64,000 nt of DNA from Modestobacter sp. L9-4 (GTDB taxonomy: Bacteria; Actinomycetota; Actinomycetes; Mycobacteriales; Geodermatophilaceae). A program made the translations under genes and the position numbers. Shown piece after piece: positions 8,219 to 15,332 of this stretch (positions within the stretch are counted from its first letter, which is position 1; the number at the start of each line of letters is the position of its first letter). A model generated the notes under the pieces. That model made no database searches and had not been told where the DNA came from. It was given only the letters and a program-made list of their open reading frames with translations. Where the stretch lies: contig NZ_CP077800.1 in the NCBI RefSeq assembly GCF_019112525.1, positions 3,906,001-3,970,000 on the forward strand. The letters are read 5' to 3'.

Positions 8219-8953
8219 GTGTCGACCCCTCCCGCCGTCGCGGCGCAGGCTCCGGCCCGGACGGCGGCGATCTGGGCCGCCCTCGACCCGCTGGTCACCG
8301 CCGGCCCACCCCTGCGGGTGCTCGACCTGGGCGGGGGCAGCGGCATGTTCGCCGTCCCGCTGGCCCAGCTCGGCCACCAGCTGACCGTCGTCGACCCCAG
8401 CGCCGACGCCCTGGCCACGCTGCACCGCCGGGCTGCGGCTGCCGGCGCCGGCGACCAGGTGCGCGGCATCCAGGGCGACGGCGACCGGATGCTCACCGCG
8501 CTGCCCGAGGGCGACCTCTTCGACCTGGTGCTGTGCCACTTCGTGCTCGAGGTGGTCGACGACCCGGCCAGCACGCTGACCCAGATCGCCGGGGTCCTCC
8601 GCCCGGGCGGCCGGCTGTCGATCGCCTCGGCCAACCGGGCCGGCGCCGTCCTGGCCCGCGCCGTCGGCGGCCACCCGGTGGAGGCCCGCGCGCTGCTCAC
8701 CGACCGCGACCCGGCTCCCGCCCGCTCCGGCCCGGCCCGCCGGCGGTTCAGCCCCGAGGAGCTGCTCTCCCTGCTCGCCGCTGCCGGGCTCGAGCCGGGT
8801 GAGTGGCGCGGGGTGTCGGTGGTCGCCGACCTGCTCGGTGCCTCCTCCGGCGCCGACCAGGCCGCGCTGCGCGCCCTCGAGCTGGCACTGGCCGAGGCCT
8901 CGCCCTACCGGGACGTCGCCACCGGTCTGCACGTGCTGGCCACGCGACCGTGA
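8219..8953 (+). CDS. Class I SAM-dependent methyltransferase
   Basis: A 244-residue Rossmann-fold methyltransferase of the SmtA/UbiE-like group. Motif I is VLDLGGGSGMFAVPLAQLG near residues 34-52, with the acidic ribose-binding D of VVDPS after it. DLVLCHFVLEVVDDP is the motif IV/post-II region, and LRPGGRLSIASANRAG is the conserved beta5 LKPGG-type segment. The C-terminal part (FSPEELLSLLAAAGLE) is the usual lid. GTG 8219 is supported by the -10-like TAGGCT 7 bases upstream. The stop overlaps the next gene by 4 bases, suggesting that the methyltransferase and phosphodiesterase act together, but no substrate can be named. Confidence 0.85.
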   Translation: MSTPPAVAAQAPARTAAIWAALDPLVTAGPPLRVLDLGGGSGMFAVPLAQLGHQLTVVDPSADALATLHRRAAAAGAGDQVRGIQGDGDRMLTALPEGDLFDLVLCHFVLEVVDDPASTLTQIAGVLRPGGRLSIASANRAGAVLARAVGGHPVEARALLTDRDPAPARSGPARRRFSPEELLSLLAAAGLEPGEWRGVSVVADLLGASSGADQAALRALELALAEASPYRDVATGLHVLATRP

Positions 8954-10158
8954 CGTCCCGGCCCCGTCCCGAGCTCGCGGACGGCGGGGCCCTCCTCCCG
9001 GCCGGGTTCGCCGTCCCGGCCTACGGCGCGGCCACCCTCGCCGACGTCCTGCCCGGCGTCGCCGCCGCCCTGGGCGTGCCGGTCGCCCGAGGTGACCTCC
9101 CAGCCGACCCGCTCGACCTGGTCACCGCGCTCACCGGGGCCCGCCGGGTCGCCGTCCTGCTGGTCGACGGGCTCGGCGCGCAACTGGTCGCCGCCCACCC
9201 CGGTGAGGCGCCGGTGCTCACCGCGCTGGACACCCCGGCCGGCGTGCTGTCCGCGCCGTTCCCGAGCACCACCCCGGTCAGCCTCACCACGCTGGGCACC
9301 GGCCTGCCGCCGGGCAGCCACGGGGTGCTCGGCTTCGTCACCGAGGTGCCCGGCACCGGCCGCAGGCTCAACCACGTGCAGTGGCGGGACGACCCCGACC
9401 CGCAGCAGTGGCAGGCTCGGCCCACCGTCTTCGAGCAGGCCGCCGCCGCGGGCGTGACCTGCCGCGTGGTCGCACCGCACACCTTCGCCGGGTCCGGGCT
9501 CACCCGCGCCGCCTACCGCGGCGCTGCGTACGTGCCGGCGTTCAGCGGCGGTGACCTGGTCGCCGGGATGCTGACCGGGCTGGTCGAGGGCGGGCGCAGC
9601 CTGGTCTACGGCTACACCGCCGACCTCGACCTCACCGGGCACGTCCGCGGCGTCGACTCGGCCGCCTGGCGCGCCCAGCTCGGCCAGGTCGACCGGCTCG
9701 TCGAGCAGCTCGTCGCCGGCCTGCCCGAGGACGCCGCACTGCTGGTCACCGCCGACCACGGGATGGTCGACGTCCCCGACGACACGCGGCTGGACACCGG
9801 CACGGTCGCCGAGCTCGGCGCCGCCGTCCGGCTGCTCACCGGCGAGCCACGGGCCCGCTACGTGCACGCCGAGCCCGGTGCCGCCGACGACGTGCTGGCC
9901 ACCTGGCGTGCGGTGCTCGGTGACCGCGCGTGGGTGGTGAGCCGGGCCGAGGCGTTCGCGGCCGGGCTGTTCGGCGACGTCGACGCAGGCCTGGCCGACC
10001 GGGTGGGCGACGTCCTCGCACTGGCCCGCGGCAGCTGGGCGCTCCTCGACCTGGACGCCGAGCCGCACGGCGCCCAGCTGCGCGCCTTCCACGGCTCGCT
10101 CACCCCGGCCGAGCTGGAGATCCCGCTGCTGGTCGCCCGCGGCCGCGCGCTGCGCTGA
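8950..10158 (+). CDS. Alkaline-phosphatase-fold phosphodiesterase (nucleotide pyrophosphatase type)
   Basis: A 402-residue protein of the Phosphodiest/NPP-like branch of the alkaline phosphatase superfamily, widespread in actinobacteria as alkaline phosphatase family protein. Seen are the first metal-binding Asp (VAVLLVDGLG), the nucleophile region FPSTTPVSLTTLGTGLPPGSHGVLGF where a Thr or Ser attacks phosphate, and a metal-site VTADHGMVDVP. There is no signal peptide, so it is probably cytoplasmic. Residues about 3-18 (SRPRPELADGGALLPA) come from a palindromic repeat also seen elsewhere in the window. GTG 8950 overlaps the methyltransferase stop. The stop is 1 base from that of the convergent gene at 10160. 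Confidence 0.8.
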   Translation: MTSRPRPELADGGALLPAGFAVPAYGAATLADVLPGVAAALGVPVARGDLPADPLDLVTALTGARRVAVLLVDGLGAQLVAAHPGEAPVLTALDTPAGVLSAPFPSTTPVSLTTLGTGLPPGSHGVLGFVTEVPGTGRRLNHVQWRDDPDPQQWQARPTVFEQAAAAGVTCRVVAPHTFAGSGLTRAAYRGAAYVPAFSGGDLVAGMLTGLVEGGRSLVYGYTADLDLTGHVRGVDSAAWRAQLGQVDRLVEQLVAGLPEDAALLVTADHGMVDVPDDTRLDTGTVAELGAAVRLLTGEPRARYVHAEPGAADDVLATWRAVLGDRAWVVSRAEAFAAGLFGDVDAGLADRVGDVLALARGSWALLDLDAEPHGAQLRAFHGSLTPAELEIPLLVARGRALR

Positions 10159-10159
10159 C

Positions 10160-11170
10160 TCAGGCGCGGGCGGTGACCTGCAGGGACTGCGGGTGCCAGG
10201 TGCGCCAGCGGCCGGGCCGGACCGCGGCGCAGGTGAGCCGCTGGGCGACGTCGGACAGCCGGCTCTCCACGGTGACCACGACGTCGCCGTCCGGCCCGGT
10301 CATCGTCACCTCGAAGCACTCGACCCCGGCGGCGGAGGACTCCAGGGTGCGCACCCCGCGGGGCGGCAGGTCCCCGACTCCCAGTAGCCCCAACTCCTCG
10401 CGGGCGTGCTGCTGGGCGGCCTGCGCCGCGGGCGTCAGCCCGGCCTTGCCGCGCAGCCACGGCAGTGCGACCTCCCCGGCGGCGTGCGCGGCGACCAGCC
10501 CGGCGCCGTCGGCCGGCACCTGGCCGTAGACGTACCCCCACGGCAGGACGACGACGTTGGCGGCGAACCGGTCCCCGCCCAGGTGGCTGGTCTCCCAGAC
10601 GTCGACCGCCGCCCCGCTCAGCGGCAACGCCCGGGCCAGCGGCCGGCCGCGCACCGCGCAGCACGCGTCGTGCGCCCCGTGCGTGCAGACCAGGTAGGTG
10701 GGCAGCGTGCTGGCCTCCCCGACCGAACCGTCCCAGGGCAGCTGCAGCAGCTCGGCGTCGGAGCTGCGGGTCGACCAGTGCACGGTCTCCACCCCGGGGG
10801 TGGTGTCGGCGACGGCCCAGCGCATGCCGGAGTCCGCCAGCCGCTCACCGGGGCGCCGCACCATCTGGATCCGCATGCCCAGCTCCCGGGCGCGGGTGGC
10901 CAGCCGGGAGGCCACGGCCCGGTCGAAACGGGACTCCAGCAGGGCGTCGCGCCCCCACGGCCCGGGCTGCTCCACCAGCAGCCAGCGCCGCGCCGGGGGA
11001 GCGGTGGCCACCGGTGAGTCGCCACGCACCAGCGCCTGCACCGAGCAGCGCGCCTCGTCGAGCCGGCCCGCCGGGGTCGAGCGCGGCGGGACCGGCTCGC
11101 CGGTGTCCTGGCAGAACTGGGGGTCGACGCCCGTGGTCTCAGGCTCCGGTGCGGTCGTCACTGTCCCCAT
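10160..11170 (-). CDS. Sucrase/ferredoxin-like protein (thioredoxin-like 2Fe-2S fold)
   Basis: A 336-residue member of the Suc_Fer-like family. Signature parts are CSVQALVRGD near residues 42-51, the CTHGAHDACCAVRGRPLARAL cluster near 168-188 with three Cys and two His, and ETSHLGGDRFAANVVVLPWG near 199-218. In related proteins these hold a 2Fe-2S cluster on a thioredoxin-like fold. The C-terminal third (LTPAAQAAQQHAREELG onward) is helical. The ATG at 11170 lies inside the last codons of the JmjC gene (32-base overlap), so the two are tightly coupled. A role as electron donor or redox partner for the oxygenase is inference. The substrate is unknown. Confidence 0.8.
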   Translation of the reverse strand: MGTVTTAPEPETTGVDPQFCQDTGEPVPPRSTPAGRLDEARCSVQALVRGDSPVATAPPARRWLLVEQPGPWGRDALLESRFDRAVASRLATRARELGMRIQMVRRPGERLADSGMRWAVADTTPGVETVHWSTRSSDAELLQLPWDGSVGEASTLPTYLVCTHGAHDACCAVRGRPLARALPLSGAAVDVWETSHLGGDRFAANVVVLPWGYVYGQVPADGAGLVAAHAAGEVALPWLRGKAGLTPAAQAAQQHAREELGLLGVGDLPPRGVRTLESSAAGVECFEVTMTGPDGDVVVTVESRLSDVAQRLTCAAVRPGRWRTWHPQSLQVTARA

Positions 11171-12467
11171 GATGCGCCGTCCCGCCGGAGCGGGCGTCGG
11201 GGACGATCGCGATCGACTGGGTGACCAGCCGGCGGGCCAGCGTGAGCTGGCCGGCGGCGTCCAGACCGGGCAGGTCGCCCACCCGCAGCTCACCGGCGGA
11301 CAGCAGGGCGGCCAGCGCCGGACGGGTGTCGGCCGGGAGGTCGTGGGTGCGGCGACCGGCCACCAGGGCCACCCGCTCACCGACCGGCTCGCGCAGCTGG
11401 GCCCGCAGCAGCGGCCGCACCTGCAGCACGGTGCCGGCGTCCAGGGCGGCGATCGCGGTGGACTGGGCCAACGGCGAGACCGGAGCCGGGCGCACCTGCG
11501 CCCAGGCGCGCGAACGCAGGGAGTCGGCGACCGCGGCCGGGTCGACGTCGGCGATCCAGCGCTGCAGGCCGGTGAGCACCGCGGCGACGTCCTCGGTGGT
11601 GGCCGAGGGGTCGGCCAGGTCGACGCCCAGCGGCAGGGAGCTGCGCAGCGCCGGGTCCTCGGCGGCGAGCACGCGCACCAGGTCCAACGCCGACTCGACC
11701 GCGCCCCAGCGGGTGACCGGGTGCACGCCGATGGTCAGGTGCGCGCTGATCTCACCGAGCGCGACCGCGGAGTGGATGTAGCCGCGCGGCAGGTAGAGGG
11801 CGTCCCCGGGGCGCAGCACCGTGTCGATCACCGGCGGGCGCCGTGCTGCGGCGGCGACCTCGTCGGGGCGGTCGGTCCAGGGGTGGGTGCGCAGCGGGTC
11901 GGTGAGCACCGGCTCGTGGATGGTCCAGTGCTTCTCCCCGGCGACCTGCAGCACGAACACGTCGTGCACGTCGTAGTGCGGGGAGAACCCGCGCGAGGAC
12001 GGCGGGGTGACGTAGGCGTTGACCTGCGTGGGGTGCCCGAGGTCGGCGGCGAGCTGGTTGGCGAAGGCGATCAGCGGCGGCCACAGCCGGTGCAGGCCCT
12101 GCAGGACCACGGTGCTGCCCTCGGCGAAGAGCCGGAGCACCGCGTCGGAGGACACCTGGTCGGCCACCTCGGCACCGGCGCCCTGCGGGCTGGTGAACCG
12201 CTTGGGGTCGACGACCGCGCCGTCCTTGGCGATCCGCAGGAAGGGCGTGCGCAGCCCGCGGGTGCTCAGCAGCTCGTCGACGGCGTCCAGGTCCAGCAGG
12301 TCGGTGAAGGTGCCGCCCAGCTCTGCGGCGGTGGACAGCAACGGGGTGCGGGACCAGTGCTCGTCGGCGAAGACCTGCGGGTCGACGCGGATGCAGCGGC
12401 GCAGCGCCGGACGGGCGCCGTCCTCGGAGGAGGACGGCGCCCGGTCCTGCAGATCAGGGTCGGGCAC
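11139..12467 (-). CDS. JmjC/cupin_4-type 2-oxoglutarate Fe(II) oxygenase
   Basis: A 442-residue protein of the JmjC ribosomal-oxygenase-like group (YcfD/MINA53/NO66 relatives), enzymes that hydroxylate Arg or His side chains of proteins using Fe(II), O2 and 2-oxoglutarate. The iron triad is visible: H164-x-D166 in FSPHYDVHDVF and H232 in LPRGYIHSAVAL. GEKHWTIHEPV after the first motif and the winged C-terminal region match the family layout. The GTG start is only 2 bases after the stop of the repeat peptide gene and has a poor Shine-Dalgarno, implying coupling. Immediate linkage to a peptide with a repeated Gln-His-Asp motif makes that peptide the obvious substrate candidate; this is inference. 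Confidence 0.85.
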   Translation of the reverse strand: MPDPDLQDRAPSSSEDGARPALRRCIRVDPQVFADEHWSRTPLLSTAAELGGTFTDLLDLDAVDELLSTRGLRTPFLRIAKDGAVVDPKRFTSPQGAGAEVADQVSSDAVLRLFAEGSTVVLQGLHRLWPPLIAFANQLAADLGHPTQVNAYVTPPSSRGFSPHYDVHDVFVLQVAGEKHWTIHEPVLTDPLRTHPWTDRPDEVAAAARRPPVIDTVLRPGDALYLPRGYIHSAVALGEISAHLTIGVHPVTRWGAVESALDLVRVLAAEDPALRSSLPLGVDLADPSATTEDVAAVLTGLQRWIADVDPAAVADSLRSRAWAQVRPAPVSPLAQSTAIAALDAGTVLQVRPLLRAQLREPVGERVALVAGRRTHDLPADTRPALAALLSAGELRVGDLPGLDAAGQLTLARRLVTQSIAIVPDARSGGTAHHGDSDDRTGA

Positions 12468-12469
12468 GG

Positions 12470-12812
12470 TCAGGCCGAGCCGTCCGCGCCGCCGTCGTGC
12501 TGGCCGGGGGTGCCGCCGCCGGCACCGGAGTCGGCCGGGCCCTCGGCGCCACCGTCGGCACCGCCGTCGGCACCGCCGTCAGCGCCACCGTCGGCAGCGC
12601 CGTCCGCGCCGCCGTCCTGCTGGCCGGGGAAGCCGCCGCCGGCGCCCGAGTCGTCCGGGCCCTCGGCGCCACCGTCGGCGCCGCCGTCGTGCTGGCCGGG
12701 GGTGCCGGCACCGGCACCGGAGTCGGCCGGGCCCTCGGCGCCACCGTCGGCACCGCCGTCGTGCTGACCCGGGGTGCCCTCGCCGGCACCGGAGTCGGCC
12801 GGGCCCTCGGCG
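12470..12812. repeat. Four tandem copies of a 72-bp coding repeat, one with a 48-bp insertion
   Basis: The repeats underlying the acidic peptide are close to identical at the DNA level, including third codon positions, for example the shared block GTCGGCCGGGCCCTCGG on the plus strand. The insertion is itself a short 12-bp tandem (ADGG codons). This indicates recent expansion or gene-conversion homogenisation rather than old diverged repeats. Confidence 0.85.
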
Positions 12813-12841
12813 CTGGTCATGTCGTCGTCGTCGAAAGCCAT
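12470..12841 (-). CDS. Acidic tandem-repeat peptide, candidate JmjC substrate or multicore precursor
   Basis: A 123-residue protein with no recognised family. After MAFDDDDMTS it consists of a 24-residue unit repeated four times (residues 11-34, 35-58, 59-98, 99-123). Each unit runs AEGP-DSGAG-x-G-T/F-PGQ-H/Q-DGGADGG, and copy three carries a 16-residue (ADGG)4 insertion. It contains no Lys, Arg, Cys, Tyr or Trp and is strongly acidic, so it should be unstructured. ATG 12841 has a Shine-Dalgarno (CGGAG) at a proper distance; a GTG at 12895 would add 18 residues but has no spacing. The stop is 2 bases before the JmjC start. A short leader followed by repeated cores resembles RiPP precursors, but this is inference. 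Confidence 0.72.
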   Translation of the reverse strand: MAFDDDDMTSAEGPADSGAGEGTPGQHDGGADGGAEGPADSGAGAGTPGQHDGGADGGAEGPDDSGAGGGFPGQQDGGADGAADGGADGGADGGADGGAEGPADSGAGGGTPGQHDGGADGSA

Positions 12842-12940
12842 GGGGCTGCTCCGCTCGTCGCTGGTGGCGGTCGCCGGGAGGCGGCCGTCGGGCACTTCCT
12901 ACCGCAGTGATCCACCCGGCACACATCCGGTCACCTGTGG

Positions 12941-12960
12941 ACCGGTCGTGCACGACCGGT
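12941..12960. promoter_or_regulatory. Perfect 20-bp palindrome in the divergent promoter region
   Basis: ACCGGTCGTGCACGACCGGT is its own reverse complement and is flanked on both sides by TGTGG. It lies 19 bases before the acyl-CoA dehydrogenase start and 99 bases before the repeat-peptide start on the other strand. Size and symmetry fit an operator for a TetR-type or similar dimeric repressor, although no regulator gene is adjacent. Confidence 0.6.
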
Positions 12961-12979
12961 TGTGGCAGGGTCGGGATCG

Positions 12980-13981
12980 ATGTCCATCACGCTGGACACC
13001 GGTGAGCAGCGCCGGGACCCGGGAGAGGACGCCGTCCGGCGTGCCTCGGCCGACTTCCGCGAGCTGTTGCGCACCGGTTGGTCCCTCCCGCTGCCCGGTT
13101 CCGGCGCCACCCTCGAGCGCTGGCGCGCCCTGATGGGCCTGGGGGAGCGCGACCTCCCGCTCGCCCGGCTGGCCGAGGGCCACGCCGACGCCCTCGCCGT
13201 CCTCGCCGAGGTCGGCGGCCCCGAGCCGGCCGCCGGCGCCCGGCTCGGCGTGTGGGCGGCCGAACCACCGCAGGGCCGGGTGACCGCGACCCGCACGGCC
13301 GCGGGGTGGCGGCTGTCCGGCCGCAAGCAGTGGTGCTCCGGTGCGGGCGTGCTCACCGCCGCGCTGGTCACCGCCACCGCCGAGGACGGCCGGCGGCTGT
13401 TCCTCCTGGACCTGGACCGGGTCGGCGTGCGGGTCGACAGCTCGCCGTGGGCCAACGCCGGCATGGCCGGCAGCGACACCGCCGACGTCCACCTCACCGA
13501 CGTCCCGGTGGTCCCGGTCGGCGCACCCCGGGCCTACCTGGACCGCCCCGGGTTCTGGCACGGCGGCATCGGGGTCGCCGCCGTCTGGGCCGGGGGCGCC
13601 CGGGGCGTGGCCGCGACCCTGCTGCGCACCGCCGTCGAGCGCGGGCCCGACCCGCTGCGCGACGCCGCCGTGGGCGCGGTCGACGTCCTGCTCGCCGGGC
13701 TGGACGCCGCCCTGCAGACCGCCGCCGCCGAGGTGGACGCCGACCCGCGGGACACCGCCGGGACGGCGCAGCTGCGGGCCCAGCGGGTGCGGGCGCTGGC
13801 CGCCCGCACCGGCGACGAGGTGCTCGGCGTCGTCGGGCGGACGCTCGGCGCCGGTCCGCTGGCCCACGACGCCGCCCACGCCGCCCGGGTCGCGGACCTG
13901 ACCGTCTACCTGCGCCAGCACCACGGCGAGCGCGACCTGGCCGCCCACGGCGCCCTGGTGCGCGAGCGGGCCGCCCGGTGA
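12980..13981 (+). CDS. Acyl-CoA dehydrogenase-like flavoprotein, first gene of a glycolipid-like cluster
   Basis: A 333-residue protein of the acyl-CoA dehydrogenase fold, shorter than the usual 380-400. The middle beta domain is clear (GRVTATRTAAGWRLSGRKQWCSGAG, then ALVTATAEDGRRLFLLDL and the NAGMAGSDTADVHLTDVPV segment), while the C-terminal helical domain is compact. The exact dehydrogenase substrate is unknown. ATG 12980 was taken; an in-frame GTG at 12962 is an alternative. The stop overlaps PIG-L by 4 bases. This gene with PIG-L, a NodS-like methyltransferase and GT2 recurs in many bacteria as a set, which suggests it desaturates or oxidises an acyl group on the product of that set (inference). 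Confidence 0.8.
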   Translation: MSITLDTGEQRRDPGEDAVRRASADFRELLRTGWSLPLPGSGATLERWRALMGLGERDLPLARLAEGHADALAVLAEVGGPEPAAGARLGVWAAEPPQGRVTATRTAAGWRLSGRKQWCSGAGVLTAALVTATAEDGRRLFLLDLDRVGVRVDSSPWANAGMAGSDTADVHLTDVPVVPVGAPRAYLDRPGFWHGGIGVAAVWAGGARGVAATLLRTAVERGPDPLRDAAVGAVDVLLAGLDAALQTAAAEVDADPRDTAGTAQLRAQRVRALAARTGDEVLGVVGRTLGAGPLAHDAAHAARVADLTVYLRQHHGERDLAAHGALVRERAAR

Positions 13982-14721
13982 CCGAGGACCGGATAGCCGC
14001 CCCCGGCACCGCCGAGACCGCCTGGGCCGGCTGGCTGCCGCAGCAGGACTGGCCGGCCTGGACGCCGGACCCCGCCTGGACCCGGGTGGCGGTGTGCGCC
14101 GCCCACCCCGACGACGAGGTGCTCGGCGCGGGCGGGGTCATGGCCCTGCTGGCCGCGGCCGGTGTGCACCTGCACCTGGTGGCGGCCACCGACGGCGAGG
14201 GCAGCCACCCCGGCAGCACGGTGCTCACCCCGGCCGGGCTGGCCGCGGCCCGGGTCGCCGAGACCGACGCCGCGCTGGCCGAGCTGGGCGTGCGGGCGCC
14301 GGCGACCCGGCTGGGGCTGCCGGACTCCGGGCTGGCCGACTGCGAGGACGAGCTCACCGACCGGCTCACCGCCGTGGTGACCGGGTGCGACGCGGTCCTG
14401 GCGCCGTGGACCGGGGACGCGCACCCCGACCACGAGGCCGTGGGCCGAGCGGCGGTCGCGGCGGGAGCGGCCCTCGGCGTGCCGGTCTGGCAGTACCCGG
14501 TGTGGACCTGGCACTGGGCCGCCCCCGACGACCCCCGGGTGCCCTGGCACACCGCGCACCGGGTCGACCTGCCGCCGGACGTGCGCGCCGCCAAGCGGGC
14601 CGCGGTGGCCCGGTTCGTCACCCAGGTCGCCCCGCTGGGCCCGGCCGACGCCGACCGGGCGGTGCTGTCACCCGACGTGCTGGCCCACTTCGACCGCGAC
14701 CGTGAGGTGCTCCTGCGATGA
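13978..14721 (+). CDS. PIG-L family zinc deacetylase
   Basis: A 247-residue LmbE/PIG-L protein, a family that removes N-acetyl groups from GlcNAc-type sugars (MshB, GlcNAc-PI deacetylase). The zinc and catalytic motif AHPDDEVLGAGG begins near residue 40, and the second zinc region PWTGDAHPDHEAVG is near residue 142. GTG 13978 overlaps the dehydrogenase stop (GTGA) and the stop overlaps the next ATG (ATGA). In the four-gene context it probably deacetylates a glycan or amino-sugar precursor before N-acylation or N-methylation by neighbouring enzymes; the substrate is inferred only from family and context. Confidence 0.88.
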   Translation: MTEDRIAAPGTAETAWAGWLPQQDWPAWTPDPAWTRVAVCAAHPDDEVLGAGGVMALLAAAGVHLHLVAATDGEGSHPGSTVLTPAGLAAARVAETDAALAELGVRAPATRLGLPDSGLADCEDELTDRLTAVVTGCDAVLAPWTGDAHPDHEAVGRAAVAAGAALGVPVWQYPVWTWHWAAPDDPRVPWHTAHRVDLPPDVRAAKRAAVARFVTQVAPLGPADADRAVLSPDVLAHFDRDREVLLR

Positions 14722-15332
14722 GCCTGCCGCCGTCCTACTTCGACGCCGTGTACGCCGCGGCCGAGGACCCCTGGTCGATGCGCACCCGCTGGTACGAGCG
14801 GCGCAAGTACGCCCTCACCACCGCGGTGCTCCCACGGGAGCGGTACGGCGACGGGCTGGAGGTCGGCTGCTCGGTCGGTGAGCTGACCGCCCGGCTGGCC
14901 GCCCGCTGCGACCGGCTCACCGGCTGGGACGCCAGCGCCGCCGCCGTCGAGCGCGCCACCGCCCGGGTCGCCGGGGAGGCCCACGTGCGGGTCGAGCAGG
15001 CCACCGTCCCGGACGCACCGCTGCCCGCCGTCGACCTGCTGGTGCTCTCGGAGGTCCTCTACTACCTCGACGCCGCCGACCTGCAGACCTTCCTGGCCCA
15101 GGTGCGCACCGCCGTGCGGCCCGGCGGCACGCTGCTGGCCGTGCACTGGCGGCACCCGGTGGCCGACTACCCGCAGACCGGCGACGCGGTGCACGAGGCG
15201 CTGCGCGCGGCGCTGCCCTGGCCGCGGGTCGCAGTGCACACCGAGCCGGACCTGCTGCTGGACTGCTGGGTCGCCGCGGACACCGACGACGTCCGGGCGG
15301 CCTCGGTGGCCGCCGCGGAGGACCTCTGGTGA
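14718..15332 (+). CDS. NodS-like class I SAM methyltransferase
   Basis: A 204-residue methyltransferase. The N-terminal segment FDAVYAAAEDPWSMRTRWYERRKYALT is the characteristic NodS-type entry (NodS N-methylates chitooligosaccharides in rhizobia). Motif I is LEVGCSVGELTARLA, the acidic ribose binder is TGWDAS, and VRPGGTLLAVHW is the beta5 region. ATG 14718 overlaps the PIG-L stop and the stop overlaps the glycosyltransferase start. Together with deacetylase and GT2 this mirrors part of the NodB-NodS-NodC logic, although the organism is not a rhizobium and the product is unknown. Confidence 0.83.
   Translation: MSLPPSYFDAVYAAAEDPWSMRTRWYERRKYALTTAVLPRERYGDGLEVGCSVGELTARLAARCDRLTGWDASAAAVERATARVAGEAHVRVEQATVPDAPLPAVDLLVLSEVLYYLDAADLQTFLAQVRTAVRPGGTLLAVHWRHPVADYPQTGDAVHEALRAALPWPRVAVHTEPDLLLDCWVAADTDDVRAASVAAAEDLW

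Noticed and set aside
12497-12910. Plus-strand ORF of 137 codons across the repeat region, encoding Ala/Gly/Val-rich repeats
   Set aside because: It is the antisense of the repeat peptide gene. The minus frame has a Shine-Dalgarno, a start at the right distance and a 2-base junction with the JmjC gene; the plus frame has none of these.
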